The position numbers and the translations under genes are program-made. From Gammaproteobacteria bacterium (GTDB lineage: Bacteria > Pseudomonadota > Gammaproteobacteria > Pseudomonadales > Azotimanducaceae), in assembly GCA_009846005.1 (NCBI GenBank), contig VXYL01000068.1:215581-279580 (forward strand): 64,000 nt of DNA, given 5' to 3'. This document shows, piece after piece, positions 46,131 through 55,064 of the stretch; position 1 is the first letter of the stretch; each line of letters opens with the position of its first letter. Below the pieces are notes generated by a model. That model had not been told where the DNA came from, made no database searches, and was given only the letters and a program-made list of their open reading frames with translations.

Positions 46131-46931
46131 ATGCAGCCAAGATCTCTGCCGGTCGAACCGGCCGTCGTGACGCCGCGGCGCAGGCCGTCGACGCCCCTTT
46201 CCGTGATCTACGCGGATGCGCTCTACCGACCCGTCCCGCCCGTCGAATACGACGACGAAGGGTATCCGGGTCCCGACGGTAGAGTGTCCGAGAGCACGCG
46301 CCACGCCGAGGCGTCGAACTACTGCTTCGACGCGCTCCGGGTTTGGTTCAGAGACCAACCCGGTACATTGGTGGCGAACGATCTCGTCATGCTCTTCGAG
46401 AAAGGCAACCCGAAGGCCGCGCTCTCGCCCGACCTGATGGTGGTTTTCAACGCCGGCAATCCCGATCGGTCCTCGTACAAGGTTTGGGAGGAAGGCGACG
46501 CCGTGCCGGCCTTTGCCTTGGAGGTCCTGTCGAAGCGAACTTGGCACAAGGACGTTCGGGTGAAACCTGGACTCTACGCGGCGTTGGGCGTTCGGGAATT
46601 CTGGCTGTTCGAGCCGTTCGAGCCGCGCTTGGCGGGCTATCGTCTGGATGGTCGCGAGTACACGCGCATTCGACCTGCGGCAGGTGGTGGCCTACCGAGC
46701 CGGGTATTGGGCTTGGAGGTCATCGTGGAAGACGACCGCATCCGCTTCCGGAATGCAGCCACCGGCGAAATCCTGCCGGACCACGTTCACGCGGATGCCA
46801 TGCGCGTCGAGGCAGAAGCGCGGGCCGAGTCGGCAGTAGCGCGGGCCGAATCGGCAGAAGCACGGGCGGAATCGGCTGAGGAGCGGGCGCGGCGGGCCGA
46901 ACGACGAATCGAGGAACTCCTCAAGCGCTAG
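46131..46931 (+). CDS. Uma2-family (DUF820) restriction-endonuclease-like protein
   Basis: A 266-residue protein with the PD-(D/E)xK-type Uma2 fold. The core includes ALSPDLMVVF (the conserved SPDL), AFALEVLSKRTWHKD (catalytic ExxS followed by a later Lys), KPGLYAALGVREFWLFEPFE and LPSRVLGLEV. The C-terminus (about 222-266) is a coiled coil built on a repeating ARAESAE unit. ATG 46131 is chosen; the frame is open upstream to 45975. The stop reads CGCTAGCG, then 11 bases later a family I hairpin begins. Uma2 proteins are abundant in cyanobacteria and of unknown biological role. Confidence 0.85.
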   Translation: MQPRSLPVEPAVVTPRRRPSTPLSVIYADALYRPVPPVEYDDEGYPGPDGRVSESTRHAEASNYCFDALRVWFRDQPGTLVANDLVMLFEKGNPKAALSPDLMVVFNAGNPDRSSYKVWEEGDAVPAFALEVLSKRTWHKDVRVKPGLYAALGVREFWLFEPFEPRLAGYRLDGREYTRIRPAAGGGLPSRVLGLEVIVEDDRIRFRNAATGEILPDHVHADAMRVEAEARAESAVARAESAEARAESAEERARRAERRIEELLKR

Positions 46932-46941
46932 CGACGGGTCT

Positions 46942-46969
46942 CGTAGGGGCGACCCTTGTGGTCGCCCGC
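46942..46969 (+). repeat. Family I hairpin repeat, copy d1
   Basis: CGTAGGGGCGACC, loop CTTGT, then GGTCGCCCGC. Arms GGGCGACC and GGTCGCCC pair fully. It begins 11 bases after the Uma2 stop. Further GTCGCCCGCTCGCCCG fragments follow at 46993-47006. Confidence 0.85.
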
Positions 46970-47009
46970 TCGACCCGATCACGCCCGTTGGGTCGCCCGC
47001 TCGCCCGTG

Positions 47010-50000
47010 TCATACACGCCCCGAGGGCTGGCGGGACGGGACAAGCCCGTCCCCTACGGCTCGTTGTTCCTTGCCATCCCTGTCGACATGAAAGAGAGGC
47101 TGTCGTAGGAGTTCCAGCAGTTCTTCGGCACTCAACCTCCCGGCGCCGTCGGCGCCTTCTAGCAGGCGATCCGCCAGGTCCCTTTTGCGGTGATGGATGT
47201 CGACGATCTGCTCCTCGATGGTGCCCTCGGTGACCAGCCGGTAGATGGTCACCGGTCGCGTCTGTCCGATGCGGTGGGCCCGGTCCGAGGCCTGATCCTC
47301 GACGGCGGGATTCCACCAGGGATCCAGGTGGATGACATAGTCGGCGGCGGTCAGGTTGAGACCGGTTCCGCCCGCCTTCAGCGAAATCAGGAACACATCG
47401 CCCTGACCGGCCTGGAACGCCGCGATGCGTTCGCTGCGAGCCTTCGCAGACGTAGCGCCGTCGAGGTATTGATAGCTGATGCCTTGCTCGTTGAGGTAGT
47501 CCTCGACGAGTTTCAGGTGCATGACGAACTGCGAGAAGACCAGCACCTTGTGGCGGTTCTCGAGCAACTCGCCAAGGGTCTGGGCGAAGGTCTCGAGCTT
47601 CGAACTCCGAGGTGCGCTGGCCGGCGAATCGGTCACCAGCTTCGGGTTGCAGCAGGCGAGGCGGAGGCGCGTTAAGTGCGCGAAGAGCTGGAAGCGCTCG
47701 CCATCGCCCGCGTCCGGATCGCCTTCCCGGGCAGCCCGGAGTTGCTCGAGGGCCCGCTCCCGGAGTACTTCGTAGAGGGCGGCTTCCTCGGACGACAACG
47801 TCACGTGCAAGGTGATCTCGGTGCGTTCCGGAAGATCGTCGAGCACTTCGGTTTTCAAGCGTCTCAACATGAACGGCGCGATGATGCGCCGCAACCGGTT
47901 GCGCGCCTCCTCGTTGTCGTCGACTTCCACCGGTTCGCCGAAGTCGGTCCGGAACTTCTCCCTGGAGCCGAGCAGACCGGGATTCAAGAAGCTGAACAGC
48001 GAATGGAGATCCATCAGGTTGTTCTGGATGGGTGTGCCGGTGGTCACGACGCGGAAGCCCGCGGGCAATCGGCGCGCCGCCCGGGCCCGCTTCGTCAACG
48101 GGTTCTTGATCGCCTGGGCTTCGTCGAGCACCACGCTGTGCCAATTGATCGCGGCCAGCGCCTCAACATCGTTCTGCAGCAAGCCGTAGGTCGTGAGGTA
48201 GAGGTCGAATGCAGCGGGATCGTCGAGTAGCGGCGCCCGGGAAGCAACCGAACCGGTGTAGACCTTGACGTTGAGCGTCGGCGTGAACCGACGCGACTCG
48301 TCGACCCAGTTGGCGACGACGGACGTTGGGGCGACCACCAGCGCGGGTCCTCCGGGTGCCCGGTCCAGGAGAACGGACAGGGTCTGCACCGTCTTGCCGA
48401 GTCCCATATCGTCGGCAAGGCAGGCGCCGGCGCCCCAACGGCTCAAACGCGCAAGCCAGCGGTAGCCGTCGACCTGGTACGGTCGCAGTTGTGCCTGCAG
48501 GGTGCTGGGCAGTTCGGGTTCGAACGATCGGGCGGCCTCGAGGTCCGCGCGCATCTGCTGCCAACCGTCGTCACCGGCGACCTCGGCATCCTCGAACAGG
48601 TCGTCGAGGGAGGACGCAGCGAGTGAATGCAGGCGCACCGCACCCTTGGCGGCTGGCGTCGAGAGGCTCGCGAGATCGTCGAGTTGGCGGCGGAACGCTG
48701 TGGTGAGGGCGATGAACTCGCCGCTTTCGAGTTCCAGGAAACGTGATCGGGGGTTGGCCTCGAGGAGTACGAAGAGACGCCTTAGGTCGAGCACCCGCGA
48801 ACCGTCCACGACCAGCTTGCCCGAGGTCTGCAGCCACTGCTCGGCGGGCTTGACGGTGAGCGACAGGGACGGCGTGGAATGACGCGCGACGATTTTGAAC
48901 GGCTCGCCCTTGGGCCACTTGCAGCGTGCCTCGGCGGCATCGAGCTGCTCCAGCAACTCCAGGCATTCGAGAGGTTCGGGAAGCACCAGCGGGTCGTACT
49001 CGGTCGGCCGGGCCGCCAACCGTGGACAGCGTTCGACCAGGCGGGCCAACGCGTTGCGTTCGTTCCCGAGGTCGCGCCGCGCCTGGACATGCTCGCCGTC
49101 GCGGCTTGCGAACACCGTCGCGCCGCCCTGGCCGGGTTCGAAACAGATGCCAGAGTCGACGATGGGCTCGACCAGTAGTGCGACCGCGAGCCCCGCCTCG
49201 AAAGGTTCTAGGCGAACCCAGGGTTCGGCATCCGCCGGCACTTCCTTGGCACCCGCCACCGGGCCCGCGTCGCTCTGCACGCGAACCTGCGAGACGAGTG
49301 CCGATACGGCCTCCAGGAGCCGCGACTTGCCATCTGCCGGGAACTTGAGCCCCTCCGGTGGAATGACGTCGAACAAGCGCCGGTGGTCGGTGGTGAAACG
49401 GGTGACTTCGATTCGGTTGTCGGAGGCCAGCGTGATGCCGTATTCGCCTTCCGCATTCCAGCCGTGGGGATCGATGGCAACGACGACGACGCCATCGGCA
49501 CCTTCGTCGATGTGTAGTTCCGGTTCCCGTCGGACCACGTCGATTGGTTCGCCCGAGTCGTTGAAGACATGGGGATGGCCGGCCAGCGCGTAGAGGCCGC
49601 GAATACCGAGTTCGTAGTCGACGCGTCCCCAGGAACGGCGGATCACGACGGCGGCGGCAGCGGCGAGATCCTCTTCGCGGAGGTGGTCCATCGACGGTGC
49701 CTCCTCGGCCAGGCGTTTGAGGGCAACCCGGCGCCCCTTGCTCCAGGTGCCGTTCTTGTTCCGGCGCTGCTCGCGGGGCGTGACGTCGACGTAGTCGTAG
49801 TACCGATGGACATCCCAAACGAGGCGTTTCTCCACGGGGGTCGATGTCGCGCTCTTCGCTTGGCCCTGGTTACTGGCGTCGTAGGCCAGTTGCTCCAGTG
49901 CCTTGAGCGAGCGTTCCCACGCGAGCATGGGCGCTTCCAGCACCGCCAGGGTTTGGATGCCGAGTTCGTCGAGCAGCGGCTGCGGATCGGGTAGGCCGGC

Positions 50001-51257
50001 CGGGTCCGCGCCGCGCAGTTCGACGAGCCGGTGCAGGATCGACGCGCTTTCGGCGGCGATCCACCGGTAGCCGTTGGCGCTAGCCCGACTGCGGTACGCG
50101 TCCATCAGTTCGAGCCACTCGGCGCTCGCCTGGTTGTCGGAACCGAGCCAGCAGTTCCTGAAGCCGTCGAGGAAGGTTAGGTAGCACGGGATTACCGTTC
50201 GGCGCGCGTAGATGCCGAGGTCCCGTTGGACGCGCGCGGCGTCTATTGCGAAGGCAACCTCGACGTCGCGGTTGAGATAGCGGCGCTCGGCGGTGCGCAG
50301 CAGGTGCTGCATCAGGTCGCGGGATTCGGGCGTGTCCAGGCGGACGAGCGCAATCAGGGAGAGTGCAAATGCCGCATGCTCGGGGAACACGTTGCGTTTG
50401 CGGGTGCCCGCCTTCTCCGCGGCGATGGCGGCATCGATGTGTTGACGAGCAGCGGGATTGTCGCCCCGGAGCATGGCGATCATGGCACGCGTCGACGCGA
50501 GCCCGGTGTTGGCCGGCTTGGTATCGCGGACCTCGCGGGGGAGTTCCGAGAACACGGCTTCGGCCGCGTCGAACCGCCCTTGCAGAATGCGGATGTAGGC
50601 CATGTCGGCGGCATGGCCTGCCGGGTCCAAACTGAAACGGTGGCAAGCGTGGATCGCGGGTTCCGGTGGCGCCCCGACGGCGAGCGTGTGACGCAGGCAA
50701 CCGGTAAGGGCAACGTCGATGTAGCGCTCTGGCAATGTGGCAAGCACATCAACCGCAAGCGGATCCGCCAGGAAGCGCCACTCGTCAACGGATCCTTCGT
50801 TCCCTTCCAGCAGCGAATCGAGATTGCCGAAGTCGCCGCGTATCACGTAGCAGCGGAACAGGGTTTCGAACAGGTAGCGGTCGACACCGGGTCTAGGCCG
50901 TGTGTCTTGGAAGGCCTCGAGGATTTGCCTGAGTCGACCTTCGCGTTGCGCGCGGACGGCCAATGGCACCGCCCAGTTTCGTGTTGCTGCGACCCCGACG
51001 TTCGGCGACGGCGGTCGAACGCCGATCCCGGCGTTGATCAGTTCGTCGTTCGCCCGCCGAACCTCCGCTTGGGTGAGGTTGCGGCCGAGCAGTGCAACGC
51101 TCGCCTGCGCCAAAACCTTAGCGGTGCGGTTCACACCGAGTCCGTGGGGTGCGACGACTCCGTAGGCTTGCGCGACGAGGCGGGCACCGGGTGAGAGGGC
51201 GGCGTAGGGGTCGGCGTCGAACCCGGCGTTCAGTACTTCCGTTGGTTCAGCCGCCAC
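47010..51257 (-). CDS. Large SNF2-family helicase/translocase
   Basis: About 1415 residues. The last 500 or so form a complete SNF2 ATPase: Walker A DDMGLGKTVQTLS (about residue 949), Walker B DEAQ (about 1046), TGTPIQNNLMDLHSLFSFLNPG, and motifs V-VI (LISLKAGGTGLNLTAADYVIHLDPWWNP, DRAHRIGQTRPV). The first 900 residues are helical, with TPR-like pieces, then a SNF2-associated region; no nuclease motif was seen. A GTG at 51257 is preferred because AAGGA lies five bases upstream. The open frame reaches an ATG at 51404 through a family I hairpin but has no ribosome site there. The C-terminal VGDGLVPSR is encoded by another hairpin copy. A role in chromosome maintenance or defence is possible but unproven. 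Confidence 0.87.
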   Translation of the reverse strand: MAAEPTEVLNAGFDADPYAALSPGARLVAQAYGVVAPHGLGVNRTAKVLAQASVALLGRNLTQAEVRRANDELINAGIGVRPPSPNVGVAATRNWAVPLAVRAQREGRLRQILEAFQDTRPRPGVDRYLFETLFRCYVIRGDFGNLDSLLEGNEGSVDEWRFLADPLAVDVLATLPERYIDVALTGCLRHTLAVGAPPEPAIHACHRFSLDPAGHAADMAYIRILQGRFDAAEAVFSELPREVRDTKPANTGLASTRAMIAMLRGDNPAARQHIDAAIAAEKAGTRKRNVFPEHAAFALSLIALVRLDTPESRDLMQHLLRTAERRYLNRDVEVAFAIDAARVQRDLGIYARRTVIPCYLTFLDGFRNCWLGSDNQASAEWLELMDAYRSRASANGYRWIAAESASILHRLVELRGADPAGLPDPQPLLDELGIQTLAVLEAPMLAWERSLKALEQLAYDASNQGQAKSATSTPVEKRLVWDVHRYYDYVDVTPREQRRNKNGTWSKGRRVALKRLAEEAPSMDHLREEDLAAAAAVVIRRSWGRVDYELGIRGLYALAGHPHVFNDSGEPIDVVRREPELHIDEGADGVVVVAIDPHGWNAEGEYGITLASDNRIEVTRFTTDHRRLFDVIPPEGLKFPADGKSRLLEAVSALVSQVRVQSDAGPVAGAKEVPADAEPWVRLEPFEAGLAVALLVEPIVDSGICFEPGQGGATVFASRDGEHVQARRDLGNERNALARLVERCPRLAARPTEYDPLVLPEPLECLELLEQLDAAEARCKWPKGEPFKIVARHSTPSLSLTVKPAEQWLQTSGKLVVDGSRVLDLRRLFVLLEANPRSRFLELESGEFIALTTAFRRQLDDLASLSTPAAKGAVRLHSLAASSLDDLFEDAEVAGDDGWQQMRADLEAARSFEPELPSTLQAQLRPYQVDGYRWLARLSRWGAGACLADDMGLGKTVQTLSVLLDRAPGGPALVVAPTSVVANWVDESRRFTPTLNVKVYTGSVASRAPLLDDPAAFDLYLTTYGLLQNDVEALAAINWHSVVLDEAQAIKNPLTKRARAARRLPAGFRVVTTGTPIQNNLMDLHSLFSFLNPGLLGSREKFRTDFGEPVEVDDNEEARNRLRRIIAPFMLRRLKTEVLDDLPERTEITLHVTLSSEEAALYEVLRERALEQLRAAREGDPDAGDGERFQLFAHLTRLRLACCNPKLVTDSPASAPRSSKLETFAQTLGELLENRHKVLVFSQFVMHLKLVEDYLNEQGISYQYLDGATSAKARSERIAAFQAGQGDVFLISLKAGGTGLNLTAADYVIHLDPWWNPAVEDQASDRAHRIGQTRPVTIYRLVTEGTIEEQIVDIHHRKRDLADRLLEGADGAGRLSAEELLELLRQPLFHVDRDGKEQRAVGDGLVPSRQPSGRV
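47033..47059 (-). repeat. Family I hairpin repeat, copy d2, inside the SNF2 gene 3' end
   Basis: Minus-strand reading: CCGTAGGGGACGGG, loop CTTGT, then CCCGTCCC. It lies within the coding sequence of the SNF2 helicase and encodes AVGDGLVPSR close to its C-terminus. Confidence 0.85.
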
Positions 51258-51355
51258 AATCGTCCTTGATCTTCGTCTTAACCACCGATTGCCGTCCACG
51301 ATACCAAAGACGACGTGGTCGCGGCGCCCAAGACGCGTTTTTTGCAGTTCGGCGC

Positions 51356-51381
51356 GGGACGGGACAAGCCCGTCCCCTACG
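51356..51381 (-). repeat. Family I hairpin repeat, copy e1
   Basis: Minus-strand reading: CGTAGGGGACGGG, loop CTTGT, then CCCGTCCC. It lies about 100 bases upstream of the SNF2 start, in what is probably its untranslated leader or promoter region. Confidence 0.85.
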
Positions 51382-51407
51382 ATTGTTCCACCCGCGTTGA
51401 GCATTGG

Positions 51408-51435
51408 CCGTAGGGGCGACGCTTGTCGTCGCCCG
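51408..51435 (+). repeat. Family I hairpin repeat, copy e2
   Basis: CCGTAGGGGCGACG, loop CTTGT, then CGTCGCCCG. This copy has a stem variant (GGGCGACG with CGTCGCCC) not found elsewhere in the window. With e1 it forms a head-to-head pair 26 bases apart between the SNF2 and methyltransferase genes. Confidence 0.85.
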
Positions 51436-51470
51436 TCTTGGAAGTGGCGGCAGGCCGGGCGGCACTGGCG

Positions 51471-52226
51471 CTACGGGCGAGCCACCAATACCGCGTCGCC
51501 GTCGACTAGCCAGGGCCCTTCGAAGCGGGTGAAGCCGGCTTCCCGGAGCAGCCGTTGGTTCGTCTCGGCGGACAGCGTGACATCGTAGTTCCACTCCCCC
51601 CGAGAGCCGCCCGGGAGCTTTGCGATCCAGTCCTCGAACAGCCGGAGCACGGAGGTCTCTGCCTCGTTGACGACGAGACCGGCGCACTGGTCGCCCTCGA
51701 CGTAGGCGCCGTTGGGATCCAGCGCAGAACGAAAACAGCGATAAATCTCCCGCTTGGTATCGGGCGGAAAGTGATGCACGCAGAGGATCGAGACGACGTA
51801 GTCGAAGCCTTTGAGACCCGCCGGCCAATCCACGCAGGATGCCTCCAGCAACTCGATCTGCGGCATCTGATCGATGTACTTCCGCTCGAGTTCGGCGAGC
51901 ATCCGGGGTGCCTGGTCCATCGCCATGATCCGTGCGTTGGGCGCGCGCTCGAGGATGTATTCGAGCTCCAGGCCGGTGCCGCAGCCGACGTCGAGGATTC
52001 GGATGGACTCGCGGGTCCTTGCGACTCTCGTTGCGGTGGCGCGGTGCAGCGGGGCGTAGCCTTCGGCGAATTTCGCATCCCACAGGTGCGCGACGTTGTT
52101 GAAGAAATCGGGCAGGCTTTCGACGTCCATTCCGACGCCGCCGGGGTCGCGGGCGACGCGGCCCGAGATCACCCGAAGGCGCTCGAACTCCGCATCGAGC
52201 GTGCCCTGATCGTTTTCCTTGGACAT
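51471..52226 (-). CDS. SAM-dependent methyltransferase, class I
   Basis: A 251-residue Rossmann-fold methyltransferase. Motif I is ILDVGCGTGLELEYIL (about 82-97), motif II has ARIMAMDQAPRML, the acidic loop is SCVDWPAG, and motif IV is FDYVVSILCVHHFPP. The substrate is not evident. The ATG at 52226 (MSKENDQGT) has GGAG just upstream and is preferred over an ATG 75 bases earlier. The 198 bases upstream (52227-52424) show no gene. It may be co-transcribed ahead of the SNF2 gene, though two hairpin repeats intervene. Confidence 0.87.
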   Translation of the reverse strand: MSKENDQGTLDAEFERLRVISGRVARDPGGVGMDVESLPDFFNNVAHLWDAKFAEGYAPLHRATATRVARTRESIRILDVGCGTGLELEYILERAPNARIMAMDQAPRMLAELERKYIDQMPQIELLEASCVDWPAGLKGFDYVVSILCVHHFPPDTKREIYRCFRSALDPNGAYVEGDQCAGLVVNEAETSVLRLFEDWIAKLPGGSRGEWNYDVTLSAETNQRLLREAGFTRFEGPWLVDGDAVLVARP

Positions 52227-52424
52227 GGGTGCTCCATGCCACGCACTGCTATCGTGCGTGGGTAGGTATGGAAGGAGAACGGCCCGCGATCGGGGCTTCA
52301 AGAAGACCGGAAGCGAGCCCTAGTTGTTCCCGTTGCTCGGGAGCGTCAAGTTGTTCATTGCCTTCTCCGGTCGGCGGTTTCGGCGCGCACCCTACCACCG
52401 GCGCCCATCTGACTCAACGCCAAC

Positions 52425-53618
52425 CTATTCGTCCCTTTGTGACCGAGCCGCTTCGATGGCGTTGTATCGGTAAAGATCATCCGTGGTTCGGCCTGCCACA
52501 CGTCCGGTCGCCCGGTTGCGCAGCCACGCCTTGAACCCGGCGAGGTGGAACAGCGTGGCGTTGCGTCGGGACCCGTGCTGGACGCGCGCCGTTCGGTCCC
52601 GGCGCAAGCGTTCGTAGCGTTGCAGGGCCGACGGCACGTCTTCCTCGCCCGCCAAACATCCCGCCAGGACCGCCGCATCCTCGATGGCCATCGCCGCGCC
52701 TTGGGCCATGAACGGCAGGGTCGGGTGGCAGGCGTCTCCCAACAGGGTGACGCGTCCCTTGCCCCACCGGCGCATCGGTTCGCGGTCGTGCAACGCCCAT
52801 TTGAACAAGGTTTCGCCGTCCACGTTGTCGATCAGGCGTCGAATGTCGTCGTGCCAGCCGACGAAATCGGCGGCGAATTCGGCATGGTCTCCGCGCTCTG
52901 TCCAGGACTCGACTTCCCAGCCCGACCTTTCGATCACGCCAACGCAGTTGACGAGTTCGCCGCGTCGGACGAAGTAGTGAACGAAATGTCCACCGGGGCC
53001 CCACCAGGCGGTTGCCATCGGTCGGATCAGGCCGGGCGGCAGGCGATCGGCCGGCACCAGGGCCCGCCATGCGACGCAGCCGGTAAAGCGTGGGCGGTCG
53101 TCGCCCCAGAGTCCGGCGCGAACCGCCGAGTGGATGCCATCGGCACCGACGAGCAGGTCTCCATCGTCGTCGCCCGTGACCGCCGTCAATCTCACCCGCG
53201 TATCGCGTTGGTCGAAACGTCGAACCCCAGCGTCGCAGAGGAGGGCGATGTTCGGGTTCGCGAGCGCCGCATCCACCAGTACGCGCAACAGGTCGGCGCG
53301 GTGCATGTGGTAGTAGGGAAACCCGAAGCGTCGTACGGCTTCCTCGCCCAAGGCCGACTGGCCGATGACCCGGCCGGTTCGCCAGTTCCTGAACTGGATT
53401 GCCTGGGGCTGGAAAGCGGCGGCGCGAAGCGGTCCTTCCAGTCCGAGATCGTGCAGTACACGCGTGCAGTTGGGCGACAGTTGAATGCCGGCACCGACCT
53501 CGCCGAACTCCCGGGCTTGCTCGAACACCGTGACGTCGTGGCCTCGTCTGGCGAAGCACAGGGCGGCGGCGAGTCCCCCGATTCCGCCGCCGGCAACCAG
53601 CACCTTCAGGGGGCGCAT
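52425..53618 (-). CDS. FAD-dependent aromatic monooxygenase (salicylate-hydroxylase-like)
   Basis: A 397-residue class A flavoprotein monooxygenase. Dinucleotide-binding GGGIGGLAAALCFARRGHDV at the start, the second-FAD motif region LVGADGIHSAVR near 160, and GDACHPTLPFMAQGAAMAIEDA near 285-304. Homologues hydroxylate salicylate, 3-hydroxybenzoate or 6-hydroxynicotinate; the exact ring substrate is unknown. No companion ring-cleavage genes are present. It is divergent from hen1 across 87 bases. Confidence 0.9.
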   Translation of the reverse strand: MRPLKVLVAGGGIGGLAAALCFARRGHDVTVFEQAREFGEVGAGIQLSPNCTRVLHDLGLEGPLRAAAFQPQAIQFRNWRTGRVIGQSALGEEAVRRFGFPYYHMHRADLLRVLVDAALANPNIALLCDAGVRRFDQRDTRVRLTAVTGDDDGDLLVGADGIHSAVRAGLWGDDRPRFTGCVAWRALVPADRLPPGLIRPMATAWWGPGGHFVHYFVRRGELVNCVGVIERSGWEVESWTERGDHAEFAADFVGWHDDIRRLIDNVDGETLFKWALHDREPMRRWGKGRVTLLGDACHPTLPFMAQGAAMAIEDAAVLAGCLAGEEDVPSALQRYERLRRDRTARVQHGSRRNATLFHLAGFKAWLRNRATGRVAGRTTDDLYRYNAIEAARSQRDE

Positions 53619-53705
53619 CCGCTTATTCCCGCCTCGGTGCGAGCACGATGGGTTCGACGGAACGCTGTCCGGGCTGCATCATGTGCAGCTTAACAGCCTG
53701 TCCGA

Positions 53706-55064
53706 GTGCAACTCGTGCTGCTCACGATCTCGACCACGCATAGCCCAGCCACCGATCTGGGATACCTCCTGCACAAGAATCCCGCGCGGGTCCAGGTTTT
53801 CGAGTTGTCGTTCGGCAAGGCGCATGTGTTCTATCCCCAGGCGTCGGATGAGCGCTGCACGGCGGCACTGCTGCTCGATGTCGATCCCATTGGGCTGGTG
53901 CGGGGGCGCGGCTCGATGTCGACGGACTACGTTAACGACCGGCCGTACGTCGCATCGTCCTTTCTGAGCGTCGCCATCGCACGGGTGTTCGGCAGTGCCT
54001 TGGGCGGTCGCTGTCGGGACAGGCCGGAACTCGTCGACAAGCCGTTGCCGCTCGTTGCCCGGATCGCTGCGCTGCCTTGCAGGAGCGGGGACGATGTGCG
54101 GGAACTCTTCGAACCGCTGGGCTATGAAGTGGGCCTTGAACCTGGCGACAACGCGAGCGCCGGCTACCGGAACGTCACGTTGACTGGCCGCAAGCCGTTG
54201 GCCGAGTTGCTGACCCATCTCTATGTGCTGATTCCGGTGCTGGACGGCCGCAAACACTACTGGGTGGGCGACGCCGAGGTGGACAAGCTCATCGCCCGGG
54301 GGGAAGGCTGGCTGGAGGATCATCCGCGCCGGGATCTCATCGTGCGTCGTTATCTCAAGCGGCGGGACAACCTGGCGAGGGATGCGTTGGCGCGTTTGGC
54401 GGACGACGAGGACGCGGGTTCCCCTGATGGCGACGACCGACCCGGCGCAGAGGCGTTTGTGACACTGGCGGATGCCCGTCTGGCGGCGGTCGCCCGCGCC
54501 TTGAAGGAAAGCAACGCCGCGCGCGTCATCGACTTGGGATGCGGGGAGGGGCGGTTGGTCGAGCAACTGCTCCGGGACCCGCAGTTCCAGGAGATCGTTG
54601 CTATGGACGCCTCCGTCCGGGCGCTGGAGACGGCCAGCCGCCGTCTTCGGTTGGATCGCATGCCGGAACGGCAGCGGCGGCGGGTCAAACTACTGCAGGG
54701 GACGATGACCTATCGCGACCGGCGCATGCAGGGCTTCGATGCGGTGGCCGTGGTGGAAGCACTGGAGCATCTCGACCCCGAACGGCTCACGACATTCGAA
54801 CGGGTGTTGTTCGAGTTCGCCAGGCCGGAAACGGTGGTCGTCACGACGCCGAACCGGGAGTACAACGTCAAGTATCCGGGCATTCCTGCAGACGGCCTGC
54901 GCCATAAAGACCACCGGTTCGAATGGACACGGGCGGAGTTCGCGGCCTGGGCCGATGCGGCCGCGTCGGCGCGTGGCTACTCGGTAGCTTTCGAACCGGT
55001 CGGCGAGGTCGACGAGGCGCTCGGAGCACCGACCCAGATGGGGATCTTCCGGCGATGCGGATAG
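53706..55064 (+). CDS. hen1: 3'-terminal RNA ribose 2'-O-methyltransferase Hen1 (RNA repair)
   Basis: A 452-residue bacterial Hen1. It adds a 2'-O-methyl group to the 3' end of cut RNA before Pnkp seals it, protecting the junction against renewed cleavage. The N-terminal half (about 1-240) is the ligase-activating domain typical of bacterial Hen1 (LTISTTHSPATDLGYLLHKNP). The methyltransferase half begins near 270: SAM motif VIDLGCGEGRLVEQLL, then the metal-binding VVEALEHLDP and TTPNREYNV. The GTG at 53706 is the only good start. It overlaps pnkp by ten bases. Confidence 0.94.
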   Translation: MQLVLLTISTTHSPATDLGYLLHKNPARVQVFELSFGKAHVFYPQASDERCTAALLLDVDPIGLVRGRGSMSTDYVNDRPYVASSFLSVAIARVFGSALGGRCRDRPELVDKPLPLVARIAALPCRSGDDVRELFEPLGYEVGLEPGDNASAGYRNVTLTGRKPLAELLTHLYVLIPVLDGRKHYWVGDAEVDKLIARGEGWLEDHPRRDLIVRRYLKRRDNLARDALARLADDEDAGSPDGDDRPGAEAFVTLADARLAAVARALKESNAARVIDLGCGEGRLVEQLLRDPQFQEIVAMDASVRALETASRRLRLDRMPERQRRRVKLLQGTMTYRDRRMQGFDAVAVVEALEHLDPERLTTFERVLFEFARPETVVVTTPNREYNVKYPGIPADGLRHKDHRFEWTRAEFAAWADAAASARGYSVAFEPVGEVDEALGAPTQMGIFRRCG

